Positions 24,224 through 32,810 are shown, numbered from the stretch's first letter. The stretch: 62,564 nucleotides of DNA from an uncultured Shewanella sp. (GCA_947503555.1 CANNEE010000021.1:1-62564), one strand, 5' to 3'. Notes: a model not told the origin generated them from the letters alone. Program-made: numbers and translations.

Positions 24224-24233
24224 TATTAATATT

Positions 24234-24263
24234 AAGGGGAGGCATATTTGGCTTCCCCTTTTT
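24234..24263 (+). terminator. Rho-independent terminator after astD
   Basis: AAGGGGA plus GGC pair with GCT plus TCCCCTT, one wobble, about 10 bp, and T5 follows. It separates astD from the DUF1338 gene, which may therefore have its own promoter. Confidence 0.8.
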
Positions 24264-24358
24264 ATAACAATAAGTAGTACACGAAGTTAACTTCTCGTCG
24301 TACTTATACTGAGCCAAAAGCATCATGCAGCTTGCTCAGTGTCGTTAAGGAGAACCCT

Positions 24359-25156
24359 ATGCATACAGATGTAAACGCTCTGTTTGATGCCCTATGGCAA
24401 GACTATATTGAAATGACCCCATCGGCGGCTAAAGTACACCAGCTACTTGCCCAAGGTGAGGAGATCATTAACGATCATATCGCTCTACGTACCTTTAACT
24501 TAGATAAGGTTAACTTGAGTGTGCTGGCTAAACACTTTGAGTCTATTGGTTATGTGGCCAGTGGTGACTATCACTTTGAGGCTAAGAAGCTTAAAGCTAA
24601 GCACTTTGAGCATCCAGATCCTAACCAACCTAAGGTGTTTATCTCTGAGCTGTTAGTTGAAGAGTTTAGTCCTGAATTACAGCAAAAGGTGAAAGCCTTA
24701 GTTGAGCAGGTCAAAGTGGAAGATACATTAGCCGATAACTTCCTCTACTCAGGTCGTCACTGGAACCTAGACTTTGATACTTATCAAGCGCTACTGGCTG
24801 AGAGTGAGTACGCGGCTTGGGTTGCAGCCTTTGGTTATCGTGCTAACCATTTCACAGTATCCATTAACCACCTACCTGGTTATAGCTCGATCCGTGAAGT
24901 TAACGAGACCCTTAAGCAAGGTGACTTTGTGCTCAACAGTGTAGGCGGTGAAGTAAAAGGTTCTCCTGAAGTGCTACTTGAGCAATCTTCGACTATGGCT
25001 GATAAGATCTCTGTGAGTTTTGCTGATCAAACTGCTGAGATCCCTAGCTGTTTCTATGAGTTTGCGCTGCGTTATCCTAAAGCCGATGGCGAGCTGTATA
25101 CTGGCTTTGTTGCTGCTTCTGCCGATAAGATCTTTGAAAGCACCAATAACGGTTAA
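24359..25156 (+). CDS. DUF1338 / 2-oxoadipate dioxygenase-decarboxylase-like protein
   Basis: 265 residues of the DUF1338 (HglS/YdcJ-like) VOC-fold family. Characterised members convert 2-oxoadipate to 2-hydroxyglutarate with a single iron. The three metal ligands of HglS seem conserved here as His40 (NDHIALRTF), His164 (RANHFTVS) and Glu234 (FYEFALRYP). AAGGAG six bases upstream fixes the ATG at 24359. The protein is shorter than HglS, so its substrate could differ. Location after astCAD suggests amino-acid catabolism (lysine or arginine side), which is inference. Confidence 0.85.
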   Translation: MHTDVNALFDALWQDYIEMTPSAAKVHQLLAQGEEIINDHIALRTFNLDKVNLSVLAKHFESIGYVASGDYHFEAKKLKAKHFEHPDPNQPKVFISELLVEEFSPELQQKVKALVEQVKVEDTLADNFLYSGRHWNLDFDTYQALLAESEYAAWVAAFGYRANHFTVSINHLPGYSSIREVNETLKQGDFVLNSVGGEVKGSPEVLLEQSSTMADKISVSFADQTAEIPSCFYEFALRYPKADGELYTGFVAASADKIFESTNNG

Positions 25157-25179
25157 CCAGATTTCAACTCGTTGTTAGT

Positions 25180-25211
25180 AAAAAAGCCTTCATCATAGTG
25201 AAGGCTTTTTT
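25180..25211. terminator. Bidirectional terminator
   Basis: AAAAAGCCTTCA (25181-25192) pairs perfectly with TGAAGGCTTTTT (25199-25210). A-runs and T-runs on both sides serve the DUF1338 gene and the convergent sensor kinase gene. Confidence 0.92.
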
Positions 25212-25226
25212 GTTTAGGGCTTAAGA

Positions 25227-26561
25227 TTACTTAGCGGGCATGGTTAAGGTAATGCTTAAGCCACCTAAGGATGGATGGTTCGCAAAGCTGAGAGAAAATT
25301 CATATTGCTCGGCAATGTCCTTCACGATTGATAAGCCTAAGCCGTGACCACTGACGCTTTCATCTAGGCGTTTTCCCCTTTGAGTGAGTTCAGTAAGCTG
25401 ATCATCGCTAACTCCTGGGCCATTGTCGCTGACGCTGATATTGAACGTGGCATCTTCTTGATAGATATCGACTTGCACTTGGCTATCGGCCCACTTAAAG
25501 GCATTGTCGAGCAAGTTGCCGATGAGCTCCATACCATCTTCTCTATGTATCGGTAGGCGTACTATCTCGTCTTGAATATCGATTTCATAGTTAAGTTGCT
25601 TATGCATATGGATCTTGTTCAAGGTGTCACAAAGACTTTGTATATCTTTAGGTACCGCCATCTGTGCTGCTGGCAACAGCTCGCCAGTCACTCTCGCTGC
25701 CGCGAGCTTTCGCTCTATCATCTTGTGGATCATATCTAGCTGTTGCTGCATGGCGATTGCTGCATCGGGATCTTTGAGCCCTAAGGCCTCTACCTGCTGC
25801 TGCATTACTGCCAGAGGGGTTTTAAGTCCATGGCTAAGGTTGCCAAGATTATTACGGCTACGGGCCACCTGAGCCGTGGTGTAATCGAGTAGCTCATTGT
25901 AGGTGTTGGCTAGAGGACGAATTTCAGGGGGGATAGTACTAACATCCAATGAGTTGATTTCTCCCTCTCTGAGCTTAGCCAGTGAGTCTTGGACTTGAGT
26001 AATAGGTTTAAATGACTGCCTTAGAACCAAAAAGATACCCGTGACTACAGCGATAAGCAGCAAAATGTTGACTATGAGCTTGGTACCATAGACTTCGGTA
26101 AACAGCTGGCGGCCGATACTGAGATCTTGAGCAACAGTTAAGGTGCCCTTGATTTGCGCTGTTTCAGATTCTAGGCCGATGGAAAGTAGCTGCATATCAT
26201 GATTCAACGGCCCTTTGGCTTGCCAGGCGCGAGTTTGCCCTAGTTTTAATGGTTTAACCTTAAGCTGCCTGTCCCAAAGTGAAGGGGATCTAAGGGTATC
26301 TCCGTCTAAATTCAGCTGATAATAACGTCCCGAATAGGTAGGGTTATAGAAATCAGATAACTGACTTGGATCGATACTCACCTCTCCTTTATGCAGGTGG
26401 GTCGAGTGAACGATTTGCTGTAAGTCCTCTTCAAGACGGTTGATGATAGAGTCATGGAAAGCCATTCTCAGTAGCGACTCAAAAATCAATAGTCCAATTA
26501 AGGTACTGGCGATAACCAGTCCAGATATCCAAAGGCTGAGTTTAGTACGAATCGAAATCAT
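25227..26561 (-). CDS. Sensor histidine kinase, PhoQ-like
   Basis: Inner-membrane kinase of 444 residues. TM1 is about 9-29, a periplasmic domain spans 30-160, and TM2 is about 162-180. HAMP-like and HisKA regions follow with phospho-acceptor His244 (NLSHGLKTPLA). The ATPase shows N-box ELIGNLLDNAFKWA, DNGPGVSD and GHGLGLSI. It abuts its response regulator gene (start codon next to the regulator stop), so they form one operon. The periplasmic domain lacks an obvious acidic patch, so the signal is unknown; the PhoQ resemblance is in overall layout. Confidence 0.9.
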   Translation of the reverse strand: MISIRTKLSLWISGLVIASTLIGLLIFESLLRMAFHDSIINRLEEDLQQIVHSTHLHKGEVSIDPSQLSDFYNPTYSGRYYQLNLDGDTLRSPSLWDRQLKVKPLKLGQTRAWQAKGPLNHDMQLLSIGLESETAQIKGTLTVAQDLSIGRQLFTEVYGTKLIVNILLLIAVVTGIFLVLRQSFKPITQVQDSLAKLREGEINSLDVSTIPPEIRPLANTYNELLDYTTAQVARSRNNLGNLSHGLKTPLAVMQQQVEALGLKDPDAAIAMQQQLDMIHKMIERKLAAARVTGELLPAAQMAVPKDIQSLCDTLNKIHMHKQLNYEIDIQDEIVRLPIHREDGMELIGNLLDNAFKWADSQVQVDIYQEDATFNISVSDNGPGVSDDQLTELTQRGKRLDESVSGHGLGLSIVKDIAEQYEFSLSFANHPSLGGLSITLTMPAK

Positions 26562-27242
26562 CTAGTTATTACCATCTAGACCATGGAAGATATAACCTTG
26601 GCCTCTGCGGGTTTCTATGGCAGCTTTGCCTAGTTTCTTGCGTAGGTGAGTGACATAGACTTCTACTACGTTACTCTCTTTTTCATCATCAAATTGATAT
26701 AATTTGTCGGTGAGTTGCGACTTTGACATGAGCTTTTTCGGTGACATTAAAAAGATGCGGAGTAAACGAAACTCCATGGCAGTGAGTTCATATTGAGTCC
26801 CTTCCACTGTCAATGTCTGCTGCTCTTCATCTAAGGTGACACCACCATAGCTCAGCTCATGACTCGCTTGATTGGCGCGGCCGTGGGCGCGAATGATCAA
26901 TGCATGAATACGAGCCAGCAGCTCTTGAGTATGGAAGGGTTTTGCCAGGTAATCGTCGGCTCCGGCGTTAAAGCCTTCAACCTTTTCATGCCACTGCCCT
27001 CGTGCGGTTAGCATAATAACAGGCATATCGAGCCCTTTTTTACGCCATTCCTGTAAGAGCTCTAGGCCGTTACCATCGGGCAGACCAATATCCAGTACGA
27101 CACAGTCATACTTGGTTTCTTGTACAAGATAATCGGCTTCAACCGCGCCATGGGTTATATCCACCACATAACCGGCTTGCTTAAGCTGTTTTTGCAGTTC
27201 TTTGACTAGGAGTTGATTATCTTCAACGAGCAGTAATTTCAT
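26562..27242 (-). CDS. OmpR/PhoP-family response regulator
   Basis: DNA-binding partner of the adjacent kinase, 226 residues. The receiver domain (1-115) has the acidic pair near Glu7-Asp8, phospho-acceptor Asp51 (VVLDIGLPDG) and Lys101 (LAKPF). The C-terminal winged helix contains YELTAMEFRLLRIFL and VEVYVTHLRKKLG. The kinase gene follows without a gap. The target genes are unknown; the long upstream gap may hold an autoregulatory site. Confidence 0.93.
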   Translation of the reverse strand: MKLLLVEDNQLLVKELQKQLKQAGYVVDITHGAVEADYLVQETKYDCVVLDIGLPDGNGLELLQEWRKKGLDMPVIMLTARGQWHEKVEGFNAGADDYLAKPFHTQELLARIHALIIRAHGRANQASHELSYGGVTLDEEQQTLTVEGTQYELTAMEFRLLRIFLMSPKKLMSKSQLTDKLYQFDDEKESNVVEVYVTHLRKKLGKAAIETRRGQGYIFHGLDGNN

Positions 27243-27608
27243 TTTATCTTATCCCTCTACCCATTCTTCATCTCGATAAATAGGTGATTAGCGCTGAGAA
27301 GTTGAGTCTTGATTGAATTCTACCACCAGTTTGCCAAATAGGTTTAGTTTGCTTGTAGCAATATTGGGTAATACTTGAGTTAAACTGAAGTGTGCTGCAG
27401 AAATTGGTGTAAGCCAAGTGAGTACAGTTCCCTGCCTAGTGGAAGGAGGATGTTGAGTATAAGCAGCGGCAGAAGCCGCTAAATGAAAGCGAAAAGGCCG
27501 ATAAGGCACTATATATTACCCAATAAAAAAGTGGCTCAAGATTGCTCTTAAACCACTTTAATCAATAAGTCTTAACTAAGACTGAATTCGGACTGAATTC
27601 GCTATGGG
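27243..27608. other. Gap between crp and the two-component operon
   Basis: A 366-bp stretch. It holds the crp terminator (27523-27559) and, just next to the crp stop, a perfect 11-bp tandem duplication GACTGAATTCG at 27580-27590/27591-27601. A leftward GTG frame of 73 codons (27288-27509) spans most of the rest, but it has no ribosome site and its composition is not protein-like. The region probably carries the two-component promoter. Confidence 0.5.
27523..27559 (-). terminator. Rho-independent terminator of crp
   Basis: Read on the minus strand, AAAGTGG plus TTTAAGA, loop GCAA, then TCTTGAG plus CCACTTT form a 14-bp stem in which the two imperfect positions become G-U pairs. T6 follows. 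The wobble pairs work only on the minus strand, which shows it belongs to crp. Confidence 0.88.
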
Positions 27609-28244
27609 TTAGCGAGTACCATAGACCACGATAGTTTTACCGTGTGCTTGAATAAGGTTTTGCTCTTCAAGCATTTTTAGAATGCGGCCAACGGTTTCAC
27701 GAGAACAGCCAACAATCTGACCTATCTCTTGGCGAGTGATCTTAATCTGCATTCCGTCTGGGTGAGTCATCGCATCAGGTTGCTTCGCTAGGTGCAGCAA
27801 GGTTTGTGCAATACGACCCGCAACGTCTAGGAAAGCAAGGTTACCCACTTTCTGACTGGTGCTTTGTAGACGATAAGCCATCTGCGAAGAAAGCTTCATT
27901 AAGATTTCTGGGTTAACTTGAATTAACTGCTTGAACTTCTTGTAAGAAATTTCTGCAATTTCACAAGCTTGCTTAGCGCGTACCCAAGCAGTACGTTCAG
28001 CTTGCTCTTCAAATAAACCTAGCTCACCAATAAAGTCACCTTGATTCAGGTAAGAGAGGATCATCTCTTTGCCTTCTTCGTCCTTAATCAATACGGCGAC
28101 TGAGCCCTTGACGATATAGTATAGCGTGTCAGAGTCTTCGCCAGCATGGATCAAAGTGCTCTTGGCTGGGTACTTGTGAATGTGACAGTGTGATAAAAAC
28201 CATTCCAAGGTTGGGTCCGGTTTTGGCTTGCCAATCAGTGCCAT
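27609..28244 (-). CDS. crp: cAMP receptor protein
   Basis: Global cAMP-dependent regulator; in Shewanella it also controls anaerobic respiration. It has 211 residues, nearly identical to E. coli CRP. The cyclic-nucleotide pocket is [20 protein letters not shown], and the helix-turn-helix has [17 protein letters not shown]. The true start is the ATG at 28244 ([11 protein letters not shown]) behind GAGG; the longer frame to 28307 adds 21 non-conserved residues. A CRP-like site lies upstream, consistent with autoregulation. Confidence 0.97.
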   Translation of the reverse strand: MALIGKPKPDPTLEWFLSHCHIHKYPAKSTLIHAGEDSDTLYYIVKGSVAVLIKDEEGKEMILSYLNQGDFIGELGLFEEQAERTAWVRAKQACEIAEISYKKFKQLIQVNPEILMKLSSQMAYRLQSTSQKVGNLAFLDVAGRIAQTLLHLAKQPDAMTHPDGMQIKITRQEIGQIVGCSRETVGRILKMLEEQNLIQAHGKTIVVYGTR

Positions 28245-28398
28245 GCCTATGTTCCTCGATTGATTAAAACGAAAGTAAGAATATGCTAAATAAGCATTAT
28301 AGGTCAATCAGTCATTCTATACCTTGATACAGGTCGTACTTTAGACTAAGTGAATAAATGCAATTAAGTATATTAAATTAGGGTTATTTTCATTCTTT

Positions 28399-28414
28399 AG
28401 TGATATATGTCAAC
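28399..28414. promoter_or_regulatory. Candidate CRP-binding site upstream of crp
   Basis: AGTGATATATGTCAAC fits the CRP pattern TGTGA-N6-TCACA in 7 of 10 conserved positions, with GTGA and TCA in the right frame. It lies 155 bp upstream of the crp start and 207 bp from the divergent Sel1 gene. A second half-site, ATCACACC, lies near 28460. Confidence 0.4.
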
Positions 28415-28620
28415 AACAAGTATGCAAAATTGACGCTCTTAAGTTAACAATGTAGGTCATATCACACCTTATAGGGTTATGAGTTGCGGATTATGTCCCG
28501 CTTTCGCTAAAAGGTGAGCTAACACACATAACTTAATATATGCCAATAATGGTTTTTTCTCGACTTATGGCCATATTTCTGGCTAACTTCATGGCTAGAT
28601 TAGGTATATAGGAGCCGTTA

Positions 28621-29463
28621 GTGAACAGAGGATACCTTAGGCATGGCCTGCTTTGTTGGCTATTTTCCATTTTTTCATTTGGCGCACACGCATTCTCTAT
28701 TCCACAAACTGAAGAGGCGATAGCTGCAAGTAAACTTGCTCACATTCAGCTAAACGCCACCGCAGGGGATCCTGATACTCAGTACTTATTGGGGCTGATG
28801 CGCCTTTCTGGTCGTTTCGTAGAGGAAGATATCGCTAAAGGCTTGTATTGGTTGAGGCTTGCGGCAGAATCTGGACATGGCAAGGCTCAGCAAGCACTTG
28901 CCGATCTTTATTTTGAAGGCAAGCTGATGCAGCGGGATCTTGCTAAATCAGAACATTGGTATCTCTCCCTTGCGAAGGAAGGTAATTCTTGGGCTCAATT
29001 TCGCTTAGGATTTATCTATGCCTCTGGTGGTTACGGTGTCGAGCGCCACTGCGGTAAGGCGGTGAATCAATTTAAGCTGGTGGGGGATGAGGTCTCACTT
29101 GGTAATGTCGCGTGGATTCTAGCGACTTGTCCTGAAGCCCAATACCGTGATGGCGTACAAGCACTAGAATTGGCAAAGCAATTGTTGGCGACGAATGCAG
29201 AGGATCCTACAAACTTAGATAATCTTGCTGCCGCCTATGCTGAGTTAGGGCAATTTTCACAGGCGATAGAGGTGCAGCAAAAAGCGCTGAATATATTGAG
29301 TCAGCAGAGTGCTAATTTTGATAATAAGGCACTAAAAATTGAAACTGGTTCTAGGAAAACTAAAGAGCTACAAAAACCTAAATTAGATGAATTTAAAGCG
29401 AGGTTAAAAAAATATCAGGAGCATAAGGCGTATCGAGAAATCGTACCGCTCCTGACCGAATGA
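28621..29463 (+). CDS. Exported Sel1/TPR repeat protein
   Basis: 280 residues with a signal peptide (about 1-24, ending GAHA). Three Sel1-like repeats follow (about 42-150): GDPDTQYLLGLMRLSGRF, GHGKAQQALADLYFEGKL and GNSWAQFRLGFIYASGGY. A TPR-like region (about 190-225) and a basic C-terminal helix complete it. The start is a GTG at 28621 with AGGAG nearby. Such proteins are periplasmic scaffolds. It is divergent from crp and shares a 376-bp intergenic region with it, so CRP control is possible. Function unknown. Confidence 0.82.
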   Translation: MNRGYLRHGLLCWLFSIFSFGAHAFSIPQTEEAIAASKLAHIQLNATAGDPDTQYLLGLMRLSGRFVEEDIAKGLYWLRLAAESGHGKAQQALADLYFEGKLMQRDLAKSEHWYLSLAKEGNSWAQFRLGFIYASGGYGVERHCGKAVNQFKLVGDEVSLGNVAWILATCPEAQYRDGVQALELAKQLLATNAEDPTNLDNLAAAYAELGQFSQAIEVQQKALNILSQQSANFDNKALKIETGSRKTKELQKPKLDEFKARLKKYQEHKAYREIVPLLTE

Positions 29464-29653
29464 GATGAGAAATTAACTCACTAGCAAATGGAGATGTAAG
29501 CTAGCGTAACGCAATGTTCGCAACAGATTGAGTGTTAAATAACGCTAGCCTGCTACAAAAATTCTAGGGTCTGAACCAGTTTAGATTTTGGCAGAAATAG
29601 AGGGTTATTGAGCATCACCGCTTTATTTCTTGGGGGACCTAGTCTAAATCATC

Positions 29654-29695
29654 AGACCATCTGAAATCGACCTTAGGGTTGATATCAGATGGTCT
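29654..29695. repeat. Long perfect-ended inverted repeat (19-pair hairpin)
   Basis: AGACCATCTGA (29654-29664) pairs with TCAGATGGTCT (29685-29695). After one mismatch, ATCGACC pairs with GGTTGAT around a TTAG loop. There is no U-tract, so it is not a typical terminator. It lies between the Sel1 gene and prkB (convergent). A second, weaker inverted repeat, GCTAGCGT/ACGCTAGC, is at 29500-29507/29542-29549. Confidence 0.75.
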
Positions 29696-29755
29696 TAGCA
29701 TAGAAGGCCTGTATTAAACTAAGCTTAAGTAAGCAAAAAAGCGCAGAAAAGATAT

Positions 29756-30640
29756 TTAGCCTTCCATAGTTTGCAGTTGTTTTCTCTTATCCATCAAGCC
29801 TTTAATTAATGGTGTTAGAATTAACTCCATTGCTAGTGACATCTTTCCTCCCGGAACTACCATGGTATTAATGCGCGACATAAAGGCACCATCAATCATT
29901 TTAAGGTAGTAGGGAAAGTCCACATCTGTGGCATCGCGAAAACGGATCACAACAAAGCTTTCATCCAAACTTGGTATGCCCTTGGCACTAAATGGATTTG
30001 AGGTATCAACAGTGGGAACTCGTTGAAAGTTAATATGAGTTCGCGAAAATTGTGGCGTCATATGGTTGATATAATCGTCCATACTACGCACGATTGAGCC
30101 CATCACCTTTTCTCGAGTGTGACCTCTGTCCGAAGTGTCGCGAATGATTTTTTGAATCCACTCTAAGTTCACTATTGGCACCATACCTATCAGTAGGTCG
30201 ACATGTTTAGCGACGTCATGCTCCTCAGTGACTACACCACCATGAAGCCCTTCATAATAGAGCATATCTGTATTTTCTGGCAGAGGTTGCCACTGGGTGA
30301 AGGTGCCAGGCATTTGGTTAAAGGGTACCGCTTCATCAAAGGTGTGCAAATAGCTGCGAGTTTCGCCCTGTCCTGTGGCACTGTAATCGGAAAAGCATTT
30401 TTCTAAACGTGCAAAGTCATTAGCTTGGGGGCCAAAGTAGCTAATATTGCTGTTTTCGCTTTGTGCTTTGCGGATCATCACTTCCATTTCGGCGCGGGTA
30501 TAGTGGTGGAAGCTATCACCTTCAACAAAAGCTGCATTGATATTCAGCTGACGAAAAATGTGAGTAAAGGCAGTAGTTGTCGTAGTGGTTCCTGCGCCAG
30601 AGGAGCCTGTTACTGCAATGATGGGATGTTTGGCAGACAT
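29756..30640 (-). CDS. prkB: Phosphoribulokinase-like protein PrkB
   Basis: 294-residue P-loop kinase of the phosphoribulokinase/uridine kinase family, with GSSGAGTTTTT near residue 13, EGDSFHHYTRAEM and YYEGLHGG. No RuBisCO or Calvin genes are near, and homologues occur in heterotrophic gammaproteobacteria, so carbon fixation is not implied and the real substrate is unclear. It follows yheU and yheT in the same direction, the order seen in E. coli (yheT-yheU-prkB), near crp. Confidence 0.93.
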   Translation of the reverse strand: MSAKHPIIAVTGSSGAGTTTTTTAFTHIFRQLNINAAFVEGDSFHHYTRAEMEVMIRKAQSENSNISYFGPQANDFARLEKCFSDYSATGQGETRSYLHTFDEAVPFNQMPGTFTQWQPLPENTDMLYYEGLHGGVVTEEHDVAKHVDLLIGMVPIVNLEWIQKIIRDTSDRGHTREKVMGSIVRSMDDYINHMTPQFSRTHINFQRVPTVDTSNPFSAKGIPSLDESFVVIRFRDATDVDFPYYLKMIDGAFMSRINTMVVPGGKMSLAMELILTPLIKGLMDKRKQLQTMEG

Positions 30641-30709
30641 TGATATACCTAACTCATATAAGAATATTGTAATGCATGGGATCTTTTATACTGAGATGTC
30701 GACACAAGG

Positions 30710-30946
30710 TCAAATATTCACCTCTTGAATTCGTTTCAAGGTAAATGATTCATCATCTTCGCTGAACTCCACAAGCAACTCACCAGACTTTAACTCCTGT
30801 TTACATTGATTAATGGCCTGACTTAGTCCCTCTTCGGAGGCTTGGCTAAAGCTGCCATCATCAATTTGGGTGAGCAGATATTCTTTAATAAGATTATTAA
30901 GCGTTTCTGTTGGTAATGTTTCTAATGCAGAATAGGGAACAAGCAT
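30710..30946 (-). CDS. yheU: UPF0270 family protein YheU
   Basis: 78-residue acidic protein starting MLVPYSALETLPTETL, which matches the UPF0270 start (MLIPWQ..LSPETL). The conserved middle EYLLTQIDDG and C-terminal QCKQELKSGELLVEFS also fit. It lies two bases after the yheT stop and 69 bp before prkB. Function is unknown across the family. Confidence 0.92.
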   Translation of the reverse strand: MLVPYSALETLPTETLNNLIKEYLLTQIDDGSFSQASEEGLSQAINQCKQELKSGELLVEFSEDDESFTLKRIQEVNI

Positions 30947-30948
30947 CT

Positions 30949-31935
30949 TTACTCCTGCTCTGTTTGAGTTAAAAAATCGATGGCGCGGCGTTCAAGATAA
31001 TATTTGGGCTTGAAAGGACTGCCCCCTTCAATAAAGCCAACATGTCCCCCTTTATGGTGCAGCTCGTACTCAATATGTGACGACAAATGGTTTGCACTTG
31101 GAATCACATCATGGGTCATAAAGGGGTCATCGGCAGCATGAATTATTAATGTCGGTCTAGCGATAGCATTGAGAAATTGCAGCCCACTGGCTCTGGAGTA
31201 GTAATCTTGAACATTCGTAAAGCCATGCAAAGGTGCTGTGACTTGATCATCGAATTGATAAAAGGTATTGAGCTTAGCGAGTGAAGCTTCATCGACTGGC
31301 ATATGTTTGGCCTGTGACTGGTTCGCTAATTTATCACGGGTTTTCTGTTGCAGCTGCTTGATGAGATGACGTTGATAGATTTTTGAAAAGCCACTTTCTA
31401 ATCGTTTAGCGCAAGCGCCTAGGGCAAGTGGTGCTGAAACCACAACAGCTCGTGCGACTAAACTATTCTCGCCCATCTCTCCTTGGTATTTCGCTAGTAC
31501 ATTGCCGCCTAAGCTATAGCCTACAGCGAACAGAGGAGAGTCTGGATAATTCTGTTTTAATCGGCTGAGGTTAGCACTGAGATCGCCAATATCTCCACTA
31601 TGGTAGCTGCGGGCTAGGCGATTGTTTTCCCCTGAGCAGCTTCTGTGATGGTGCACTAGAGCTGCCAGTCCTTGCTGCTGACAAGTATAAAGCATTCGGC
31701 GAATGTAATGGGACTCAGCACTGCCCTCTAGACCATGGATCAGCACGACCAATGGTTGCCCTTTTTTCGGCTTTGCTAGCCAATCAAGATCGATAAAGTC
31801 ACCATCGTCTAGCTCCAGTCGCTCACGCATGAGTTCAGGTTTAGGTACCTTAGTGAAGACTGGCAGAATAGTCTGCACATGGGGGCTTTTTGCCCACCAA
31901 GGTGTGCTAAAACGGGCAGAGTACTTATTTTTCAT
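30949..31935 (-). CDS. yheT: YheT-family alpha/beta hydrolase
   Basis: 328-residue hydrolase. The nucleophile elbow is GYSLGGNVLAKY, HAADDPFM carries the probable acid, and KGGHVGFIEG the catalytic His. The N-terminus FSTPWWAKSPHVQTILP is characteristic of YheT/EMB8 proteins. Substrates of this family are poorly defined (esterase activity is assumed). First gene of the yheT-yheU-prkB operon and divergent from the Tat-signal gene, with about 100 bp between. Confidence 0.92.
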   Translation of the reverse strand: MKNKYSARFSTPWWAKSPHVQTILPVFTKVPKPELMRERLELDDGDFIDLDWLAKPKKGQPLVVLIHGLEGSAESHYIRRMLYTCQQQGLAALVHHHRSCSGENNRLARSYHSGDIGDLSANLSRLKQNYPDSPLFAVGYSLGGNVLAKYQGEMGENSLVARAVVVSAPLALGACAKRLESGFSKIYQRHLIKQLQQKTRDKLANQSQAKHMPVDEASLAKLNTFYQFDDQVTAPLHGFTNVQDYYSRASGLQFLNAIARPTLIIHAADDPFMTHDVIPSANHLSSHIEYELHHKGGHVGFIEGGSPFKPKYYLERRAIDFLTQTEQE

Positions 31936-32035
31936 TATTTTATAGCTTGATGATTATTTAAACATGTGATTAATTGGTCAAACGTTTGTCGTCGTTTTGG
32001 CCATTGTAACACACGAGTTGAATGAGAGTTTCTCA

Positions 32036-32545
32036 ATGAAAAGAAGGACTTTTTTAACTGCTTCCTTGGTTGGGACAGCGAGCTTAGCGCTTGGGGTGAA
32101 TTTAGTGCTTCCCGAGCAGGTTCCTGTAATGTCTCAGGATAAGCATAGAGTGATTTTTAGTGTGTTAATTCCTGTGTTTATGGATGGTGCTTTGCCTGAA
32201 ATGGATAGTCAAAAGCAGCTGGCTATCGATAGAACCATAGCGGCAATCCATGACACCATGTCTGTGTTACCTCAGGCTCAATATCAGGAGCTGCTACAGC
32301 TAATTGAATTACTTGAGTCTCAGCTTGGATTATTGATTTTAACCGGCAGTATGACACCGCTATTGATGCGCTCCCCTGCTCACTTAGTGGAGATGTTGGA
32401 CGGCTGGCGCGATAGTGCTTTGAGTTTGTTTCAACAGGCTTATTTAGGTTTAAGAGAGTTAGTGATGGCCAGCTATTATGCGTGTCCCGAGCATTGGACC
32501 GAGCTTAATTATGCCAAGCCTATTTTGTTTAAAGAGGTTAATTAG
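32036..32545 (+). CDS. Tat-exported small protein, probable partner of a GMC oxidoreductase
   Basis: 169 residues with a twin-arginine signal (KRRTFLTAS) and a hydrophobic stretch ending near residue 26, then a helical domain. The layout resembles the small Tat-bearing subunit 3 of gluconate/sorbitol-type dehydrogenases, but similarity is low. The ATG at 32036 is the start that puts the RR motif at the N-terminus; the frame could begin at TTG 31997. The GMC enzyme downstream has no signal of its own, so this protein may carry it through Tat. Its stop codon is rebuilt by the inserted repeat. Confidence 0.78.
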   Translation: MKRRTFLTASLVGTASLALGVNLVLPEQVPVMSQDKHRVIFSVLIPVFMDGALPEMDSQKQLAIDRTIAAIHDTMSVLPQAQYQELLQLIELLESQLGLLILTGSMTPLLMRSPAHLVEMLDGWRDSALSLFQQAYLGLRELVMASYYACPEHWTELNYAKPILFKEVN

Positions 32546-32810
32546 GGCGAGTTGATCTTTCAAGGTTGTTTTTGCAGCCGTTTACAGCGTGCTTAAACAA
32601 GGCTGAGCTTGTGCTGTGTAGTGACTCTACATAAACAAGCGAGAACGTAGTAGAAGTGCACCGTAAACGCTGCCCTGCGGGCGCGATTCAATGGCATTTT
32701 CTCATTGTTGAACGAGAATTTACTTAGATTGCTAAGCTTCACCTCGTTCGCCGCGATAAAATGCCATTGACTGAGCGCAAAAACTAATCAGCAAAGAATA
32801 ACGCGCCCTA
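32543..32810. mobile_element. MITE-like palindromic element, 268 bp with TA flanks
   Basis: The ends are TAGGGCG (32543-32549) and CGCCCTA (32804-32810), and similarity extends about 35 bp inward as imperfect terminal inverted repeats (GTT, TTT and TTTTTGC shared). The interior holds nested hairpins. Left: GCAGCCGTTTAC/GTAAACGCTGC enclosing GCTTGT/ACAAGC and TGTAG/CTACA. Right: GGGCGCG/CGCGCCC enclosing TCAATGGCATTTT/AAAATGCCATTGA (32688-32700/32758-32770), GAACGAG/CTCGTTC and CTTAG/CTAAG. No coding capacity. The TA at both ends suggests a TA target-site duplication, as for mariner/IS630-type MITEs. Confidence 0.8.

Noticed and set aside
27288-27509. Leftward 73-codon GTG frame between crp and the response regulator
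   Set aside because: No Shine-Dalgarno sequence, unusual composition and starts next to the crp terminator; probably the promoter region of the two-component operon.
29756-30640. prkB as evidence of carbon fixation
   Set aside because: PrkB-type kinases occur with yheT-yheU in heterotrophs and no RuBisCO gene is present.
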